Shown here: positions 54,030 to 63,551 of the stretch, piece by piece
Layout of the letters: each line of letters opens with the position of its first letter
How positions within the stretch are numbered: position 1 is the first letter of the stretch
From: JAJTFA01 sp044351265
GTDB lineage: Bacteria; Bacteroidota; Bacteroidia; UKL13-3
Direction: 5' to 3'
DNA length: 64,000 nucleotides
Assembly: GCA_044351265.1 (NCBI GenBank)
Contig: JBILGC010000005.1
Location: forward strand, 1-64,000
The notes under the pieces: generated by a model
What the model saw: the letters and a program-made list of their open reading frames with translations, nothing else
The model's database searches: none
What the model was told of the DNA's origin: nothing
Position numbers and translations under genes: made by a program

Positions 54030-54399
54030 ATTTTGCAGCGCTTAGGTAATCTCTTATTTGCATCGCTCTTATAATATAGGTAGCCATCAGCTCAAGATCG
54101 GGAGTGTGATGTTCAAACAACTCCCAGTGCTTTACATGTGTCTGGCCCGCATCCGCCACAAGCATGTGTGTATCTTCTGTCAATAAATTTCCATTGCAGA
54201 AACCCAGTACCATCCTTTTCTTTTTAAACGTGCCCATATAAAGCATCATTCCTTTGTAGTCGAAAAAAGCAGTATTGTAGCGTATGGTTTCTTTAATTTC
54301 CGGAAAGGTAGAAATCAGTTGTCTTACTTCCATGAATCGTTCTTTCATCCATTGCGGAAGTTGAGAAACATAATCATCAACGGAATAAAACCGAGTCAT
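54007..54399 (-). CDS. DUF1801 family protein
   Basis: 130 residues, the whole protein being one DUF1801 domain: SQLPQWMKERFMEVRQLI, IKETIRYNTAFFDYKGMMLYMGTFKKKRMVLGF, split here into MMLYMGTF and KKKRMVLGFCNG, and then ADAGQTHVKHWELF. Such proteins have a small alpha+beta fold and unknown function, sometimes described as iron-related; I do not endorse that. It follows the TPR gene with stop and start codons touching (TAA ATG) and overlaps the GNAT gene. Confidence 0.88.
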   Translation of the reverse strand: MTRFYSVDDYVSQLPQWMKERFMEVRQLISTFPEIKETIRYNTAFFDYKGMMLYMGTFKKKRMVLGFCNGNLLTEDTHMLVADAGQTHVKHWELFEHHTPDLELMATYIIRAMQIRDYLSAAKYAEHKKM

Positions 54400-55086
54400 T
54401 TACTTTCTTGAGAAAATCAAATCCAGGTTTCTTTTAGGCATGGCAAAATCCGGATAAATCTCAAGGGCTTTAAAGTAGCATTCCTTTGCCTTGTCGATGT
54501 TTTTTTGCTGCATATAAACAAAGCCCAGCATATTCCAGGCTGCAGCTTCAACAGGAACCATTTGTTTAGTGCGTTCATCTGCAAAAACTTCAAGCGTTTC
54601 TTTGCTGCCTTTATAGTTTGCCAAAATATTATCAATGGTTTGGCGAGCATCCTTCAGGTTGCCGGTAGCTACCTGAATTGATGCAATCTGAGCCATGTAT
54701 TGAACCTTACCGGTTGATTTATATAGGTTGCTTAGCAAATTAAATTGCTCTTCTACCTCACCTGTTTCCTGCAGGCAAATTAATTTTATATTCAGAAATT
54801 TCTCATCGGTGGGATAGCGCTTTAAACTTTCATTAACCGATGCAAGGCAAGCCTGAACATTGTTTACAGCTCCAAACAATTCAGGCAGTGAGTCGCGCAG
54901 CCCATTGGTTGAGTCAGAAAGTAAAATGAGCTGTATTGCTGATATAGCAGTTTGATAATCTTTCATTGCCATACTTTTTTCGTATAGCTTTTTATAATCG
55001 ACACCATTATCTGCTCCTGAATTAGTTGAAGGTTTACAGGCAAAAAACAAGGCAATTGCAACAAAAGGAATAATCAGTCTTTTCAT
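54400..55086 (-). CDS. TPR lipoprotein
   Basis: 228 residues with a lipoprotein signal and lipobox FFAC (Cys17). Tetratricopeptide-like helices follow, clearest in the last repeat AAWNMLGFVYMQQKNIDKAKECYFKALEIYPDFAMP. It is probably anchored on the periplasmic face and mediates protein interactions. It overlaps the epimerase gene by one base (TAATG) and abuts the DUF1801 gene, so it is in the middle of the operon. The partner is unknown. Confidence 0.85.
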   Translation of the reverse strand: MKRLIIPFVAIALFFACKPSTNSGADNGVDYKKLYEKSMAMKDYQTAISAIQLILLSDSTNGLRDSLPELFGAVNNVQACLASVNESLKRYPTDEKFLNIKLICLQETGEVEEQFNLLSNLYKSTGKVQYMAQIASIQVATGNLKDARQTIDNILANYKGSKETLEVFADERTKQMVPVEAAAWNMLGFVYMQQKNIDKAKECYFKALEIYPDFAMPKRNLDLIFSRK

Positions 55087-56117
55087 TATTGATGTTCTTT
55101 AAATTGTTTTATTTCTTGGCAAATGTAAGCAAGTGTTTCATTTATTGGGGTGAATTTAAAGTCTGTTTTTGTTTCAATCTTCTTTCCGCTATAATAATAT
55201 GCTTTTAAAGATGTTCGGGCAGTTTCACGGGTTATTGCAGGCTTTTTCCCAGTAGCCAGATATTTTAAATAATCTGCTGCTACTGCAAGTTTTGCAATAA
55301 AGGGTGTTACGCAGATTTTTGGTTTCTTTTTTTGTAGCAAGGTTGCTGTGGTATCCAAAAAATCCTTCATGCATAAATTATCTGATACCAACACATAACG
55401 TTCGCCAAATTTTTTTTGTTCAGTTAGAACCAGCATGGCTTTAGCTACATCATTCACATCTACATAGCCGTTTACACCGGTAGTATAAAATGGCATGCCA
55501 TTCCAAACCAAATCAAACAATTTGCAGGAGCCTTTATACCAGCTTCCTGCACCTAAAATAACACCCGGGTTTACCACTACCACTTGCAAACCTTCTTCCA
55601 TGCCACGCCACACTTCCATCTCTGCTTTGTATTTGCTAACAGCATAGTTGCTATTTTCATTAGAGTTTATCCATTTAGACTGCTCATCAATTAATGTCCC
55701 TGCTTTTGCTCTTCCGAGCGCTGCTATAGAGCTTACATGACATAACTGCTTAACACTGCAGATTAGTGCTGTATTTACAACATTGGTTGTTCCTTCAACG
55801 TTTGTAAGCATCATGGCATCGCGGTCTTTTTGTAAAAATGAAACCATGGCTGCACAATGGTAAACTGTATCAACTCCATCAAAGGCTTTAGTAAGTGCCG
55901 GAACATCCATAATATCTGCATCCAGCCATTGAAGATGAAGCATTAACTCTTTTTTCTGCTCAGGCGTACGGGTTTTAAAAAATAATGCTGCTATGTATTC
56001 AAACTCAGCTAATGAAGATTGGGCACGTTTTAATGCACGCACATTTTTACCTGCCTGCAATAAGTGGCAAACAACGTGTGCGCCCAAAAATCCTGTGGCT
56101 CCGGTTACTGCTATCAA
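55086..56117 (-). CDS. NAD(P)-dependent epimerase/dehydratase-family protein
   Basis: 343 residues from a TTG start (no upstream ATG in frame). The extended-SDR signature is complete: TGATGFLGAHVVCHLL, the TVYHCAAMVSF strand and YAVSK with the catalytic Tyr and Lys. The context (CHVSSIAALGRA, VVNPGVILGAGS) recalls dihydroflavonol/cinnamoyl reductase-like or hopanoid HpnA-like members. The substrate is not known. It is the first gene of the operon, divergent from the ureohydrolase gene. Confidence 0.88.
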   Translation of the reverse strand: MIAVTGATGFLGAHVVCHLLQAGKNVRALKRAQSSLAEFEYIAALFFKTRTPEQKKELMLHLQWLDADIMDVPALTKAFDGVDTVYHCAAMVSFLQKDRDAMMLTNVEGTTNVVNTALICSVKQLCHVSSIAALGRAKAGTLIDEQSKWINSNENSNYAVSKYKAEMEVWRGMEEGLQVVVVNPGVILGAGSWYKGSCKLFDLVWNGMPFYTTGVNGYVDVNDVAKAMLVLTEQKKFGERYVLVSDNLCMKDFLDTTATLLQKKKPKICVTPFIAKLAVAADYLKYLATGKKPAITRETARTSLKAYYYSGKKIETKTDFKFTPINETLAYICQEIKQFKEHQ

Positions 56118-56183
56118 GGTGTGGATATGTTAATTAAAGGCCGCTCAAAAATAGGCTATTTTGTGGTGTTCATTTCTATAAGT

Positions 56184-57350
56184 ATGCAATTAGCTGATTT
56201 TTTAACACCTGTGCAGGAATCCGTGTTTGGCAGCATGGCAGATAGCTCACCGAAAACCATGATTAATGTGGCAGATGTATTTGTAAAACAATTGCCCGAT
56301 TTGGAAGGTGCACATTTGGCTATTGTTGGTGTGCAAGAGGATCGCATGGCCGAGGCGCATCAAGGCGCTGCTATGTCGCCCGATGCAATCCGAACTTATT
56401 TTTATCAGCTGGTGCAGCCTAAGTTTGAAGTGAAGCTAATTGACCTTGGAAATATTAAAGGTGGCAGCACGGTAAATGATACCTTATTTGCATTGAATGA
56501 AGTGGTATCTTACCTGCTCGATAGAAAAATTATTCCCATTATTCTTGGCGGTACACAGGATTTAGCTTATGCCCAACACACCGCTTATCAGGGCAAAAGG
56601 CCAAATTTACAATTGGCTGTATGTGATTCGCGTTTTGATTTAAAACAAAATGATATCAATCCTTTTGCATCTAATTACCTATATAAGATCATTGCGCATC
56701 AGCCCAACTATCTTTTTAATATTGTGCATATAGCCAATCAGAATTATTTTATAGAGCAGGAAAGTTTTGAAGCATTTGAGCGTATGAATTTCGACTCGCA
56801 TAGGTTGGGTAGCATCAAAGGTAAAACTGCAGAAACAGAACCTTTGCTGCGCAATGCAGATGCGTTTGTTTTTAGCATGAACAGTGTTCGTGCTTCTGAT
56901 TGCCCTGCATCCATTGAGGCTAACCCCAATGGATTATTTGGTGAAGAAGCTTGTCAGATTATGCGATACGCAGGTATGGGTAATGAACTAACCAGTGTAG
57001 GTATTTATGATATGAATGCAGCTAAAGATACGGATGGCCGAAGTGCTAAATTGGTTTCTCAAATGATTTGGTATTTTATTGAAGGATTTTATCACCGTAG
57101 AAATGAATATCCGCTTCCTGAAAGCAAGGATTATATGATTTATCGGATGGCATTAAAAAACAACCATTACGAAATTGTATTTTACAAACACATGCTAAGT
57201 AATCGCTGGTGGATGGAGGTGCCATATCCTAAAGAGCGCTCTAACCAAAAGGGATCATTCATGGTGCCCTGCAGCTATGATGATTATGAAGCGGCACAAA
57301 ATGATGAAATACCCGATAGGTGGATGAAAGCGTATCAGAAGTTGTTATAA
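56184..57350 (+). CDS. Arginase/formimidoylglutamase-fold protein with lost metal site
   Basis: 388 residues from the ATG at 56184, which gives the usual N-terminus ADFLTPVQESVFGS; an ATG at 56127 is less likely. The ureohydrolase fold is recognisable (VGVQEDR, AIRTYFYQL, IPIILGGTQDLAYAQ). However, the metal motifs are changed: GGxH is GGTQ (122-125), DAHxD is D-S-R-F-D (148-152) and SxDxDxxDP is S-M-N-S-V-R-A-S-D (231-239). Catalysis by the usual binuclear Mn site is therefore doubtful. Bacteroidota often keep such a paralogue; its role is unknown. Confidence 0.88.
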   Translation: MQLADFLTPVQESVFGSMADSSPKTMINVADVFVKQLPDLEGAHLAIVGVQEDRMAEAHQGAAMSPDAIRTYFYQLVQPKFEVKLIDLGNIKGGSTVNDTLFALNEVVSYLLDRKIIPIILGGTQDLAYAQHTAYQGKRPNLQLAVCDSRFDLKQNDINPFASNYLYKIIAHQPNYLFNIVHIANQNYFIEQESFEAFERMNFDSHRLGSIKGKTAETEPLLRNADAFVFSMNSVRASDCPASIEANPNGLFGEEACQIMRYAGMGNELTSVGIYDMNAAKDTDGRSAKLVSQMIWYFIEGFYHRRNEYPLPESKDYMIYRMALKNNHYEIVFYKHMLSNRWWMEVPYPKERSNQKGSFMVPCSYDDYEAAQNDEIPDRWMKAYQKLL

Positions 57351-57357
57351 GGAAAGA

Positions 57358-57375
57358 CCGCTTCGCTGGGAGCGG
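57358..57375. repeat. Short GC hairpin between convergent genes
   Basis: CCGCT pairs with AGCGG around TCGCTGGG, followed by AGAAGTGAGAGACGAGAAGC, a degenerate repeat string. It may attenuate read-through between convergent transcripts. No T run follows. Confidence 0.35.
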
Positions 57376-57521
57376 AAAGAAGTGAGAGACGAGAAGCGAG
57401 ATGGAATGTTGTGTAATGATTTTAAAATGTTAAGTCAGTCAACTTATAAACTGCTCAACTTTATAAAACCACAAAACCAATTTTCTAATCTTCCAAGAAA
57501 CCTAACTCAGTCCCGTTCAGC

Positions 57522-59363
57522 CTACTCCACTGTAACGGATTTAGCCAAGTTACGAGGTTGATCCACATTACAACCACGCATCACTGCGATATGGTAAGAT
57601 AACAATTGAAGCGGTATGGTAGCCAACAGAGGTAACATGGCTTCTTCACATTGCGGAATATGGATGATGTAATCGGCATGATCTTTAATATGTTCATCGC
57701 CTTTGGTCGAAATAGCAATTACCTTGCCCTTGCGCGCACGCACTTCCTGTATATTGCTGATTACTTTTTCGTAATTGCTGTGTTGGGTGGCAATAACCAC
57801 TACAGGCATTTCTTCATCAATCAGTGCAATTGGTCCATGCTTCATTTCAGCTGCAGGATATCCTTCAGCATGTATATAAGAAATTTCTTTCAGTTTAAGT
57901 GCGCCTTCCAGTGCAATGGGGAAGCCATATCCACGGCCAAGATACAAGGCGTTACTTGCGTCCTTAAATTGTTCTGCAATACCTTTGATATAATCGTTCG
58001 ATTTCAGTGTTTCTTCAACCTTTGCCGGAATGGTTTCCAGTTCGGTTAATAATTCGCGCAAGCGTTGTGTAGAGATGGTGCCTTTCTTTTGAGCAATGGA
58101 AAGTGCAATTAGAATGAGTGCGGTAACCTGTGCTGTAAAAGCTTTGGTAGATGCCACTCCAATTTCAGGTCCTGCATGTGTATAAGCCCCTGCATCAGTC
58201 ATGCGTGGTATAGAAGAACCTACAACATTGCAAATGCCAAAAATGGTTGCACCTTTTTGTTTGGCCAGCTCTAGTGCAGCAAGCGTATCAGCTGTTTCTC
58301 CGGATTGCGAAATTGCAATAACAAAATCATGCTCATCAATAACCGGGTTTCTGTAACGAAACTCAGATGCATACTCAACTTCTACTGGAATACGTGCAAA
58401 GTCTTCAAATAAATATTCACCAACGAGGCCTGCGTGCCATGATGTACCACAACCAACTATAATGATTCGCTTAATATTTTTCAGTTTGTCTTCAAACTTA
58501 TCAATACCGGCCATGGTTATCATGCCTTCATTGATGTGTATGCGGCCGCGGAAAGAATCTTGAATAGAACGGGGCTGCTCATAAATTTCTTTCATCATAA
58601 AATGATCAAAGCCGCCTTTTTCAATACTTTCTAAGTTTATTTCTAGTTCGTGTATGTAAGGTGTTTTAATGGTATTGTCAATGGTTTTAACGGTGAAGTT
58701 TTTACCTTCCACAATCACAATTTCACCATCATTTAAGTACACCACGTTGCGTGTGTATTCAACAATGGGTGTTGCATCAGAGGCAATAAAATATTCTCCC
58801 TCACCAACACCTACTACCATAGGGCTTCCTTTGCGTGCACCAATTAGATAGTTTGGGTCTTTTTTAGATAAGATAACAATTGCATAAGCACCAATTACTT
58901 GTGTGAGTGCCATACGCACAGCTTCTTCAAATCCCACATTGTTTTTATTGTGCACCTCTTCAATAAGGTGAATTAAAACTTCAGTATCAGTTTCAGATTT
59001 AAACTCATGACCGCGCTCTTTAAGCGCTTGTTTTAATGACGCATAGTTTTCTATAATTCCATTATGAATAATGGCAAACTCTCCATTTTGCGATAAATGG
59101 GGATGCGCATTTACGTCATTTGGAGCACCGTGAGTAGCCCATCTGGTATGTCCCATGCCGGTTGAAGCAAACTTGGCACTGCTATCAATTGTTTGTTCAA
59201 GGTCGGCTACTTTGCCGCTCTTTTTAAAAATTTGTAAATTTTTTTCAGGGGTAAGCAATGCAACACCGGCACTGTCATAACCTCTGTATTCTAGCCTTTT
59301 CAGACCTTTAATAATAATGGGTAAGGCCTCTCTGTGGCCAAGGTAAGCTACTATTCCGCACAT
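57522..59363 (-). CDS. glmS: Glutamine--fructose-6-phosphate aminotransferase
   Basis: 613 residues, the usual length. The N-terminal glutaminase domain starts MCGIVAYLGHREA with the catalytic Cys exposed after Met removal, and contains GMGHTRWATHG and HNGIIEN. Two SIS domains follow (about 285-425 and 455-595), with CGTSWHAG, SQSGETADTLAAL and EGALKLKEISYIHAEG; the end is PRNLAKSVTVE. It makes glucosamine 6-phosphate for peptidoglycan and LPS. It is the last gene of the minus-strand operon with aroF, DUF4270 and the starch-synthase-like gene. Confidence 0.98.
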   Translation of the reverse strand: MCGIVAYLGHREALPIIIKGLKRLEYRGYDSAGVALLTPEKNLQIFKKSGKVADLEQTIDSSAKFASTGMGHTRWATHGAPNDVNAHPHLSQNGEFAIIHNGIIENYASLKQALKERGHEFKSETDTEVLIHLIEEVHNKNNVGFEEAVRMALTQVIGAYAIVILSKKDPNYLIGARKGSPMVVGVGEGEYFIASDATPIVEYTRNVVYLNDGEIVIVEGKNFTVKTIDNTIKTPYIHELEINLESIEKGGFDHFMMKEIYEQPRSIQDSFRGRIHINEGMITMAGIDKFEDKLKNIKRIIIVGCGTSWHAGLVGEYLFEDFARIPVEVEYASEFRYRNPVIDEHDFVIAISQSGETADTLAALELAKQKGATIFGICNVVGSSIPRMTDAGAYTHAGPEIGVASTKAFTAQVTALILIALSIAQKKGTISTQRLRELLTELETIPAKVEETLKSNDYIKGIAEQFKDASNALYLGRGYGFPIALEGALKLKEISYIHAEGYPAAEMKHGPIALIDEEMPVVVIATQHSNYEKVISNIQEVRARKGKVIAISTKGDEHIKDHADYIIHIPQCEEAMLPLLATIPLQLLSYHIAVMRGCNVDQPRNLAKSVTVE

Positions 59364-59378
59364 ATTAATTCAAAAATA

Positions 59379-60410
59379 CTAGAAAGATTGTAGTTTAAAA
59401 ACTGATTCCTGATCTGAAGAAAAGGACTTGATGCATTCTCTGATGGCTTCAACTTTAGAGGCAATGCTTTTAAAGTTGTCAAATGAAATAGCTTGATACT
59501 CATCCGACAAGGCCTTTGAAGGATTTGGGTGCACTTCAATAAGCAGCCCGTTGGCACCTGCTGCAACAGCAGCAAGTGATAAGGCTTCTACACGAGATGC
59601 TTGCCCTGTACCATGACTTGGATCTGCAATAATAGGCAGGTGACTTAGTTCCTTAATCAAAGGAATTACGCCCACATCCATTACGTTGCGGGTGGCATTA
59701 TCAAAACTCCTGATGCCTCTTTCACATAATATAACTTTATCGTTTCCTCCGCTTAGAATATATTCTGCAGCCAGCAGCCATTCATTTACACGCGCATGCA
59801 TGCCTCGTTTTAGTAAAATGGGCTTATCAATTTTACCTAATTCATCAAGTAAAGAAAAGTTATGCATGTTGCGGCTACCCACTTGTAAAATATCGGTATA
59901 CTCATAAACCTCTTCCAATAAGGAGAGATCCATGATTTCTGTTACCACACGCAAATCATATTTATCTGCAGATTTTCTGATTAGCTTCAATCCATCAAGT
60001 CCTAATCCCCTAAATGAATATGGAGAAGTGCGCGGCTTGTAGGCGCCACCTCTTATAAATTTAACACCAAGTGATGCAAGGAAAGCTGCAGTTTCTTCAA
60101 TTTGTGATTCGGTTTCAATGGAGCAGGGCCCTGCCATCATTTGAAAAGACTGATTGCTAATGTTTGCTCCCTTTACATCAAACGAAGTATGTTTTTTAAA
60201 TTGAATGGATGCAAGCTGATAAGGAGTATCGGTTTCTGTTATGTGTTCAATGCAGGATTCGTTCTTAAGAAAAGCAGAGTCGTTAAGTTTTGGAAGAACA
60301 ATCAGGTTTTTTGCTTCAACCCATTTATAAGAGGTGTGCAGAGATTCCAATTTTTTCAGGAGTTCTTGCTTTTGCGTTTCCGTGCTCTTATGTTTTAATT
60401 GAATAATCAC
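59379..60410 (-). CDS. aroF: 3-deoxy-7-phosphoheptulonate (DAHP) synthase
   Basis: 343 residues from a GTG start one base after the DUF4270 stop. A ferredoxin-like N-terminal domain (residues 1-70) precedes the barrel, as in the type Ib DAHP synthases of Thermotoga. Motifs are QMMAGPCSIETESQIE, GGAYKPRTSPYSFRGLG, QVGSRNMHNF, ILLKRGM and IIADPSHGTGQ. It condenses PEP and erythrose 4-phosphate, starting aromatic amino-acid and menaquinone precursor supply. The N-terminal domain is a plausible feedback sensor. Confidence 0.96.
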   Translation of the reverse strand: MIIQLKHKSTETQKQELLKKLESLHTSYKWVEAKNLIVLPKLNDSAFLKNESCIEHITETDTPYQLASIQFKKHTSFDVKGANISNQSFQMMAGPCSIETESQIEETAAFLASLGVKFIRGGAYKPRTSPYSFRGLGLDGLKLIRKSADKYDLRVVTEIMDLSLLEEVYEYTDILQVGSRNMHNFSLLDELGKIDKPILLKRGMHARVNEWLLAAEYILSGGNDKVILCERGIRSFDNATRNVMDVGVIPLIKELSHLPIIADPSHGTGQASRVEALSLAAVAAGANGLLIEVHPNPSKALSDEYQAISFDNFKSIASKVEAIRECIKSFSSDQESVFKLQSF

Positions 60411-60411
60411 C

Positions 60412-61767
60412 TTATTTAATAACAGTATAAGTTAGTTTAAGTTTCACTTTGTGATTCGTTTGGTCTGTATCCAAAATAGCACGTGCTGCTGTAAGCGGGT
60501 TATCGGCTGGCACAATCAGATTCAAACCATAGTTTACATTGCGATTTCTTTGCTTGTATTCGGATAACACGTATTGTAAATGTCGTATAATATTAAATTT
60601 ATATTCACCTGTTGTTTCGTTGTATTGGCCTCCATAGTAAGATGCCCCAAGTGTTTGGTCAAGCAAAAAGTCGTTTCGGCCCAAGGAGTCGCAAGAAAGC
60701 AGTCTGAGTTCTGAAGGCTTGGTAAAAGGGGCTACAGATGAGCCTGACTTTAGCGTAAAAATAATCTCTGCACTGCTAATGGCAATGTTCTGATTCTTTA
60801 CATAATCAAACAAATGAGGTATTAATATTCTGGTTTTAATACCGCCTGCAGGTTGGCAATACGTGGTATTTTGATGGGTGCCATGCATCACAGGTAGTAG
60901 GTTTATTCCCGGCTTATGAACATGCTCATATCTATTGGCTTTCACATCAGCCCTAAATGCAAAATCAACTTTTGTGTTGTTATGGTAAATTACCAAAGCA
61001 GAAAGGCCGCTTCTGGGGTCAACTGTTATTAAGGCTCCTTCGCCACCTGCCAAAAACGGATTGTCAGGCACGAGAATAAATCCTTTAAAAGCTTTCTGAA
61101 AAGATGCATTATTTATAAAATGTGAGGCGGCTTCAGCATTATTTAGCTTGTTTATAAAACTACTGTCTGTTATGGTAATGCGAATATGGCCCGGCAGTTT
61201 GCTGTTAGTTGTTTTTATGCTATCAGTTAACGCTTGGGCGCTTCCCTCCCAAAACCCAAGTGGTTTATTTTTATCAAACGTATAGTTTCTGTTAGAAAAA
61301 TAAGTTGAATCGATATACAAGTCCTCATTAAGTTCATAGAGCACCATTTTCTGAACCGTTTCTTTATTGCCATGAAAATAAATGGGAGAGTTAATAATAG
61401 CCAACTGCAGCACTGCAGAGTCTACTTTTATTCCGGTGCCAAATGAGAATTGATTTTTAGGTAACGTAAACTGACCAATATAGGAAGCACGGGTTAGTCC
61501 CATTTCAGGATCGTGCATTTCGCCTGCAAAAAAATAGCTTAGCGCATTTCTTGACCTGTATGTTGCTACTGAATCATGACGTGTACTAAAGGTAATCAGT
61601 GTTGTGGTATCAATACCATCAGCTAAATCAAGCGGATTTCTTTTAGCCAGAAAATCTGCACCAACAGTATCTTCATGTTTGCGGCAGGAAAAGAGTAGAG
61701 CAAAAACGATGAGAAGCGGTAGAAGATGGCTTAAGGTTTTAGTTTTGGCTTTTGAGCAGATTGTCAT
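60412..61767 (-). CDS. DUF4270 outer-membrane lipoprotein
   Basis: 451 residues from the ATG at 61767, which lies inside the end of the upstream gene. A lipoprotein signal ends LLFSC, followed by the DUF4270 pattern VGADFLAKRNPLDLADGIDTTTLITFS. The rest is beta-rich, with repeated short strands such as VDSAVLQLAI. In Bacteroidota this gene usually sits between glycogen/starch synthase and glmS, as here. The function is unknown; surface location is likely. Confidence 0.9.
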   Translation of the reverse strand: MTICSKAKTKTLSHLLPLLIVFALLFSCRKHEDTVGADFLAKRNPLDLADGIDTTTLITFSTRHDSVATYRSRNALSYFFAGEMHDPEMGLTRASYIGQFTLPKNQFSFGTGIKVDSAVLQLAIINSPIYFHGNKETVQKMVLYELNEDLYIDSTYFSNRNYTFDKNKPLGFWEGSAQALTDSIKTTNSKLPGHIRITITDSSFINKLNNAEAASHFINNASFQKAFKGFILVPDNPFLAGGEGALITVDPRSGLSALVIYHNNTKVDFAFRADVKANRYEHVHKPGINLLPVMHGTHQNTTYCQPAGGIKTRILIPHLFDYVKNQNIAISSAEIIFTLKSGSSVAPFTKPSELRLLSCDSLGRNDFLLDQTLGASYYGGQYNETTGEYKFNIIRHLQYVLSEYKQRNRNVNYGLNLIVPADNPLTAARAILDTDQTNHKVKLKLTYTVIK

Positions 61768-62557
61768 ATAGTTTGATATATGCATCAACGTAACCTTCTT
61801 CATTTTTGTGCTCAATAACAATTTTCCCTTTTTGCTTTTTCATAAAACTAGCCACTTCCGGGTCAATATCAGGGCTGCATCTTACAACTGCATCAGCATG
61901 TGTTATACCTGATTTGTATAAATCTGAACACGAGGCTTCACTCAAGTTACTCATTTGTTTATTATCAATGCTATTAAGACTGGCTTTGCGTGCAAAATCT
62001 TTTCCGAAAGAAATATCAAACTGATTTTCAAATACAGAGAAAACCACTTTAGCATTTCTGAAAACGGGCTCATCTTTGTAGATAGTCTTAAGATAAAGCG
62101 GTATTAGGCTGGTCATCCAACCTTGGCAATGAATGATATCCGGTTGCCATCCTAATTTTTTTACGGTTTCCAAAGCACCTTTGCAGAAGAAAATAGTTCT
62201 CTCGTCATTGTCTCCAAAAAACTCATTATTCTCGTCAGTGTATACATGTTTACGATGGAAATAATCTTCATTATCAAGGAAATAAACCTGCATTTTAGCC
62301 TCAGGCAAAGAGGCCACCTTAATGGTTAACGGATTGTCATTGTCATCAATGGTAATGTTTATTCCGGACAGCCTAACCACTTCATGCAGCCTGTTTCTTC
62401 TTTCGTTGATACATCCAAATCGGGGCATTAATACCCTAATTTCGTTGTCCTTCTCCTGAATGGCTTGTGGTAATCTTCTTGCTAGTTCTCCAACTGTGCT
62501 TACCTGAAGGTAAGGTGTCATTTCTGATGATATGAACAATATGCGTTTCTTTGTCAT
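61739..62557 (-). CDS. Starch/glycogen synthase N-terminal domain-like protein
   Basis: 272 residues from the ATG at 62557. It matches the GT5 N-terminal Rossmann domain (RILFISSEMTPYLQVSTVGELARRLP, VLMPRFG, IIHCQGWMTSLIPLYLK), but the nucleotide-binding C-terminal domain is absent; normal glycogen synthases have about 470 residues. The K-x-G-G-L ADP-glucose motif is replaced by VSTVGEL. This short form appears conserved at this locus in Bacteroidota, so it may be a regulator or a non-catalytic relative rather than a fragment. Its gene overlaps DUF4270 by 29 bases. Confidence 0.85.
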   Translation of the reverse strand: MTKKRILFISSEMTPYLQVSTVGELARRLPQAIQEKDNEIRVLMPRFGCINERRNRLHEVVRLSGINITIDDNDNPLTIKVASLPEAKMQVYFLDNEDYFHRKHVYTDENNEFFGDNDERTIFFCKGALETVKKLGWQPDIIHCQGWMTSLIPLYLKTIYKDEPVFRNAKVVFSVFENQFDISFGKDFARKASLNSIDNKQMSNLSEASCSDLYKSGITHADAVVRCSPDIDPEVASFMKKQKGKIVIEHKNEEGYVDAYIKLYDNLLKSQN

Positions 62558-62581
62558 AGCCAATGTGCTTAAAAAAGTATG

Positions 62582-62589
62582 CAAAGTTA
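62582..62589 (-). promoter_or_regulatory. Candidate -7 element for the minus-strand operon
   Basis: Reading the minus strand, TAACTTTG fits TAnnTTTG exactly, 24 bases before the ATG at 62557 of the starch-synthase-like gene. Confidence 0.45.
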
Positions 62590-62687
62590 TGCTTAATGAT
62601 AAAAAAATCCTTAATATTCGCCCGTTTTCTTCCTATTTACAGGATAAGTTACAGAAAATTAACACGCTATAATTAAATTCAAGGGTC

Positions 62688-63524
62688 TTGCATCTCTCGA
62701 AAACTATAAGTGGTCTGCAGCAGCATTTACTAAAGGCTGCGCAAAAAGGATTGGGAATTGGGTTTGTCCCCACCATGGGCGCCCTTCATAATGGGCATAT
62801 TTCCCTTATTAAAAGAGCTTTATCTGAGAATGACTTGGTGGTTTGCAGCATCTTTGTTAATCCTACCCAGTTTAATCAGGCAGCCGATTTAGAAACTTAT
62901 CCGAGAACTCCTGCAGAAGATATTGTTCTGCTTACCCAAGCCGGAACCCATGTTCTCTTTCATCCGGAGGTAAAGGATATGTATCCTTCCGGAATGCAGG
63001 TAAAGTCAAGGAATCTGGGGCCCGTTTCCTCAATTTTCGAAGGTGCTTCAAGACCCGGCCATTTTGATGGCGTGGCAGAGGTGGTGAGCCGTTTGTTACA
63101 TGCGGTAAAGCCAACGCGGGCTTATTTTGGTCTAAAAGATTATCAGCAATGTATGATTATTAAATCTTTGGTCGAGCTGGAGCATATTCCTGTTTCGCTG
63201 GTATTTTGCCCAACCCAGCGTGAGACGGATGGATTGGCCATGAGTTCTAGAAACAGAAGGCTCTCGCCTGAAGACAGAAAGCAAGCAATTATTATTTCGC
63301 GCACACTTTTTGAAATGAAAGACAATTATAGGTTTGAGCAAAAACAGGCATTACTTGAATTCTGCAAAGCTCGCCTAAATAAATCCCTTCAGCTGGAATA
63401 TCTTGATATCGTAAATGCCCACACCTTGCTGCCTTTGCAATCAGCAGATGAATCGGCAGTGGCCTTATTTGCAGGCAGGTGTGGAGAAGTAAGACTCATT
63501 GACAATATGCTGTTAACGGAATAA
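62688..63524 (+). CDS. panC: Pantothenate synthetase
   Basis: 278 residues from a TTG start; no better ATG exists upstream. Motifs are FVPTMGALHNGHISLIKRA (HIGH-like HNGH), FVNPTQFNQ, EGASRPGHFDGVAEVVSRLL, AYFGLKDYQQ and AMSSRNRRLS. It condenses pantoate and beta-alanine using ATP, the last step of pantothenate synthesis. It is divergent from the glycogen-synthase-like gene and is followed after 27 bases by a lutB-like gene. Confidence 0.97.
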   Translation: MHLSKTISGLQQHLLKAAQKGLGIGFVPTMGALHNGHISLIKRALSENDLVVCSIFVNPTQFNQAADLETYPRTPAEDIVLLTQAGTHVLFHPEVKDMYPSGMQVKSRNLGPVSSIFEGASRPGHFDGVAEVVSRLLHAVKPTRAYFGLKDYQQCMIIKSLVELEHIPVSLVFCPTQRETDGLAMSSRNRRLSPEDRKQAIIISRTLFEMKDNYRFEQKQALLEFCKARLNKSLQLEYLDIVNAHTLLPLQSADESAVALFAGRCGEVRLIDNMLLTE

Positions 63525-63551
63525 CAGATTTATTTATTTAATTTGAAAAGG

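Noticed and set aside
57358..57521. Terminator between the ureohydrolase gene and glmS
   Set aside because: The hairpin has no T run on either strand; kept only as a short repeat.
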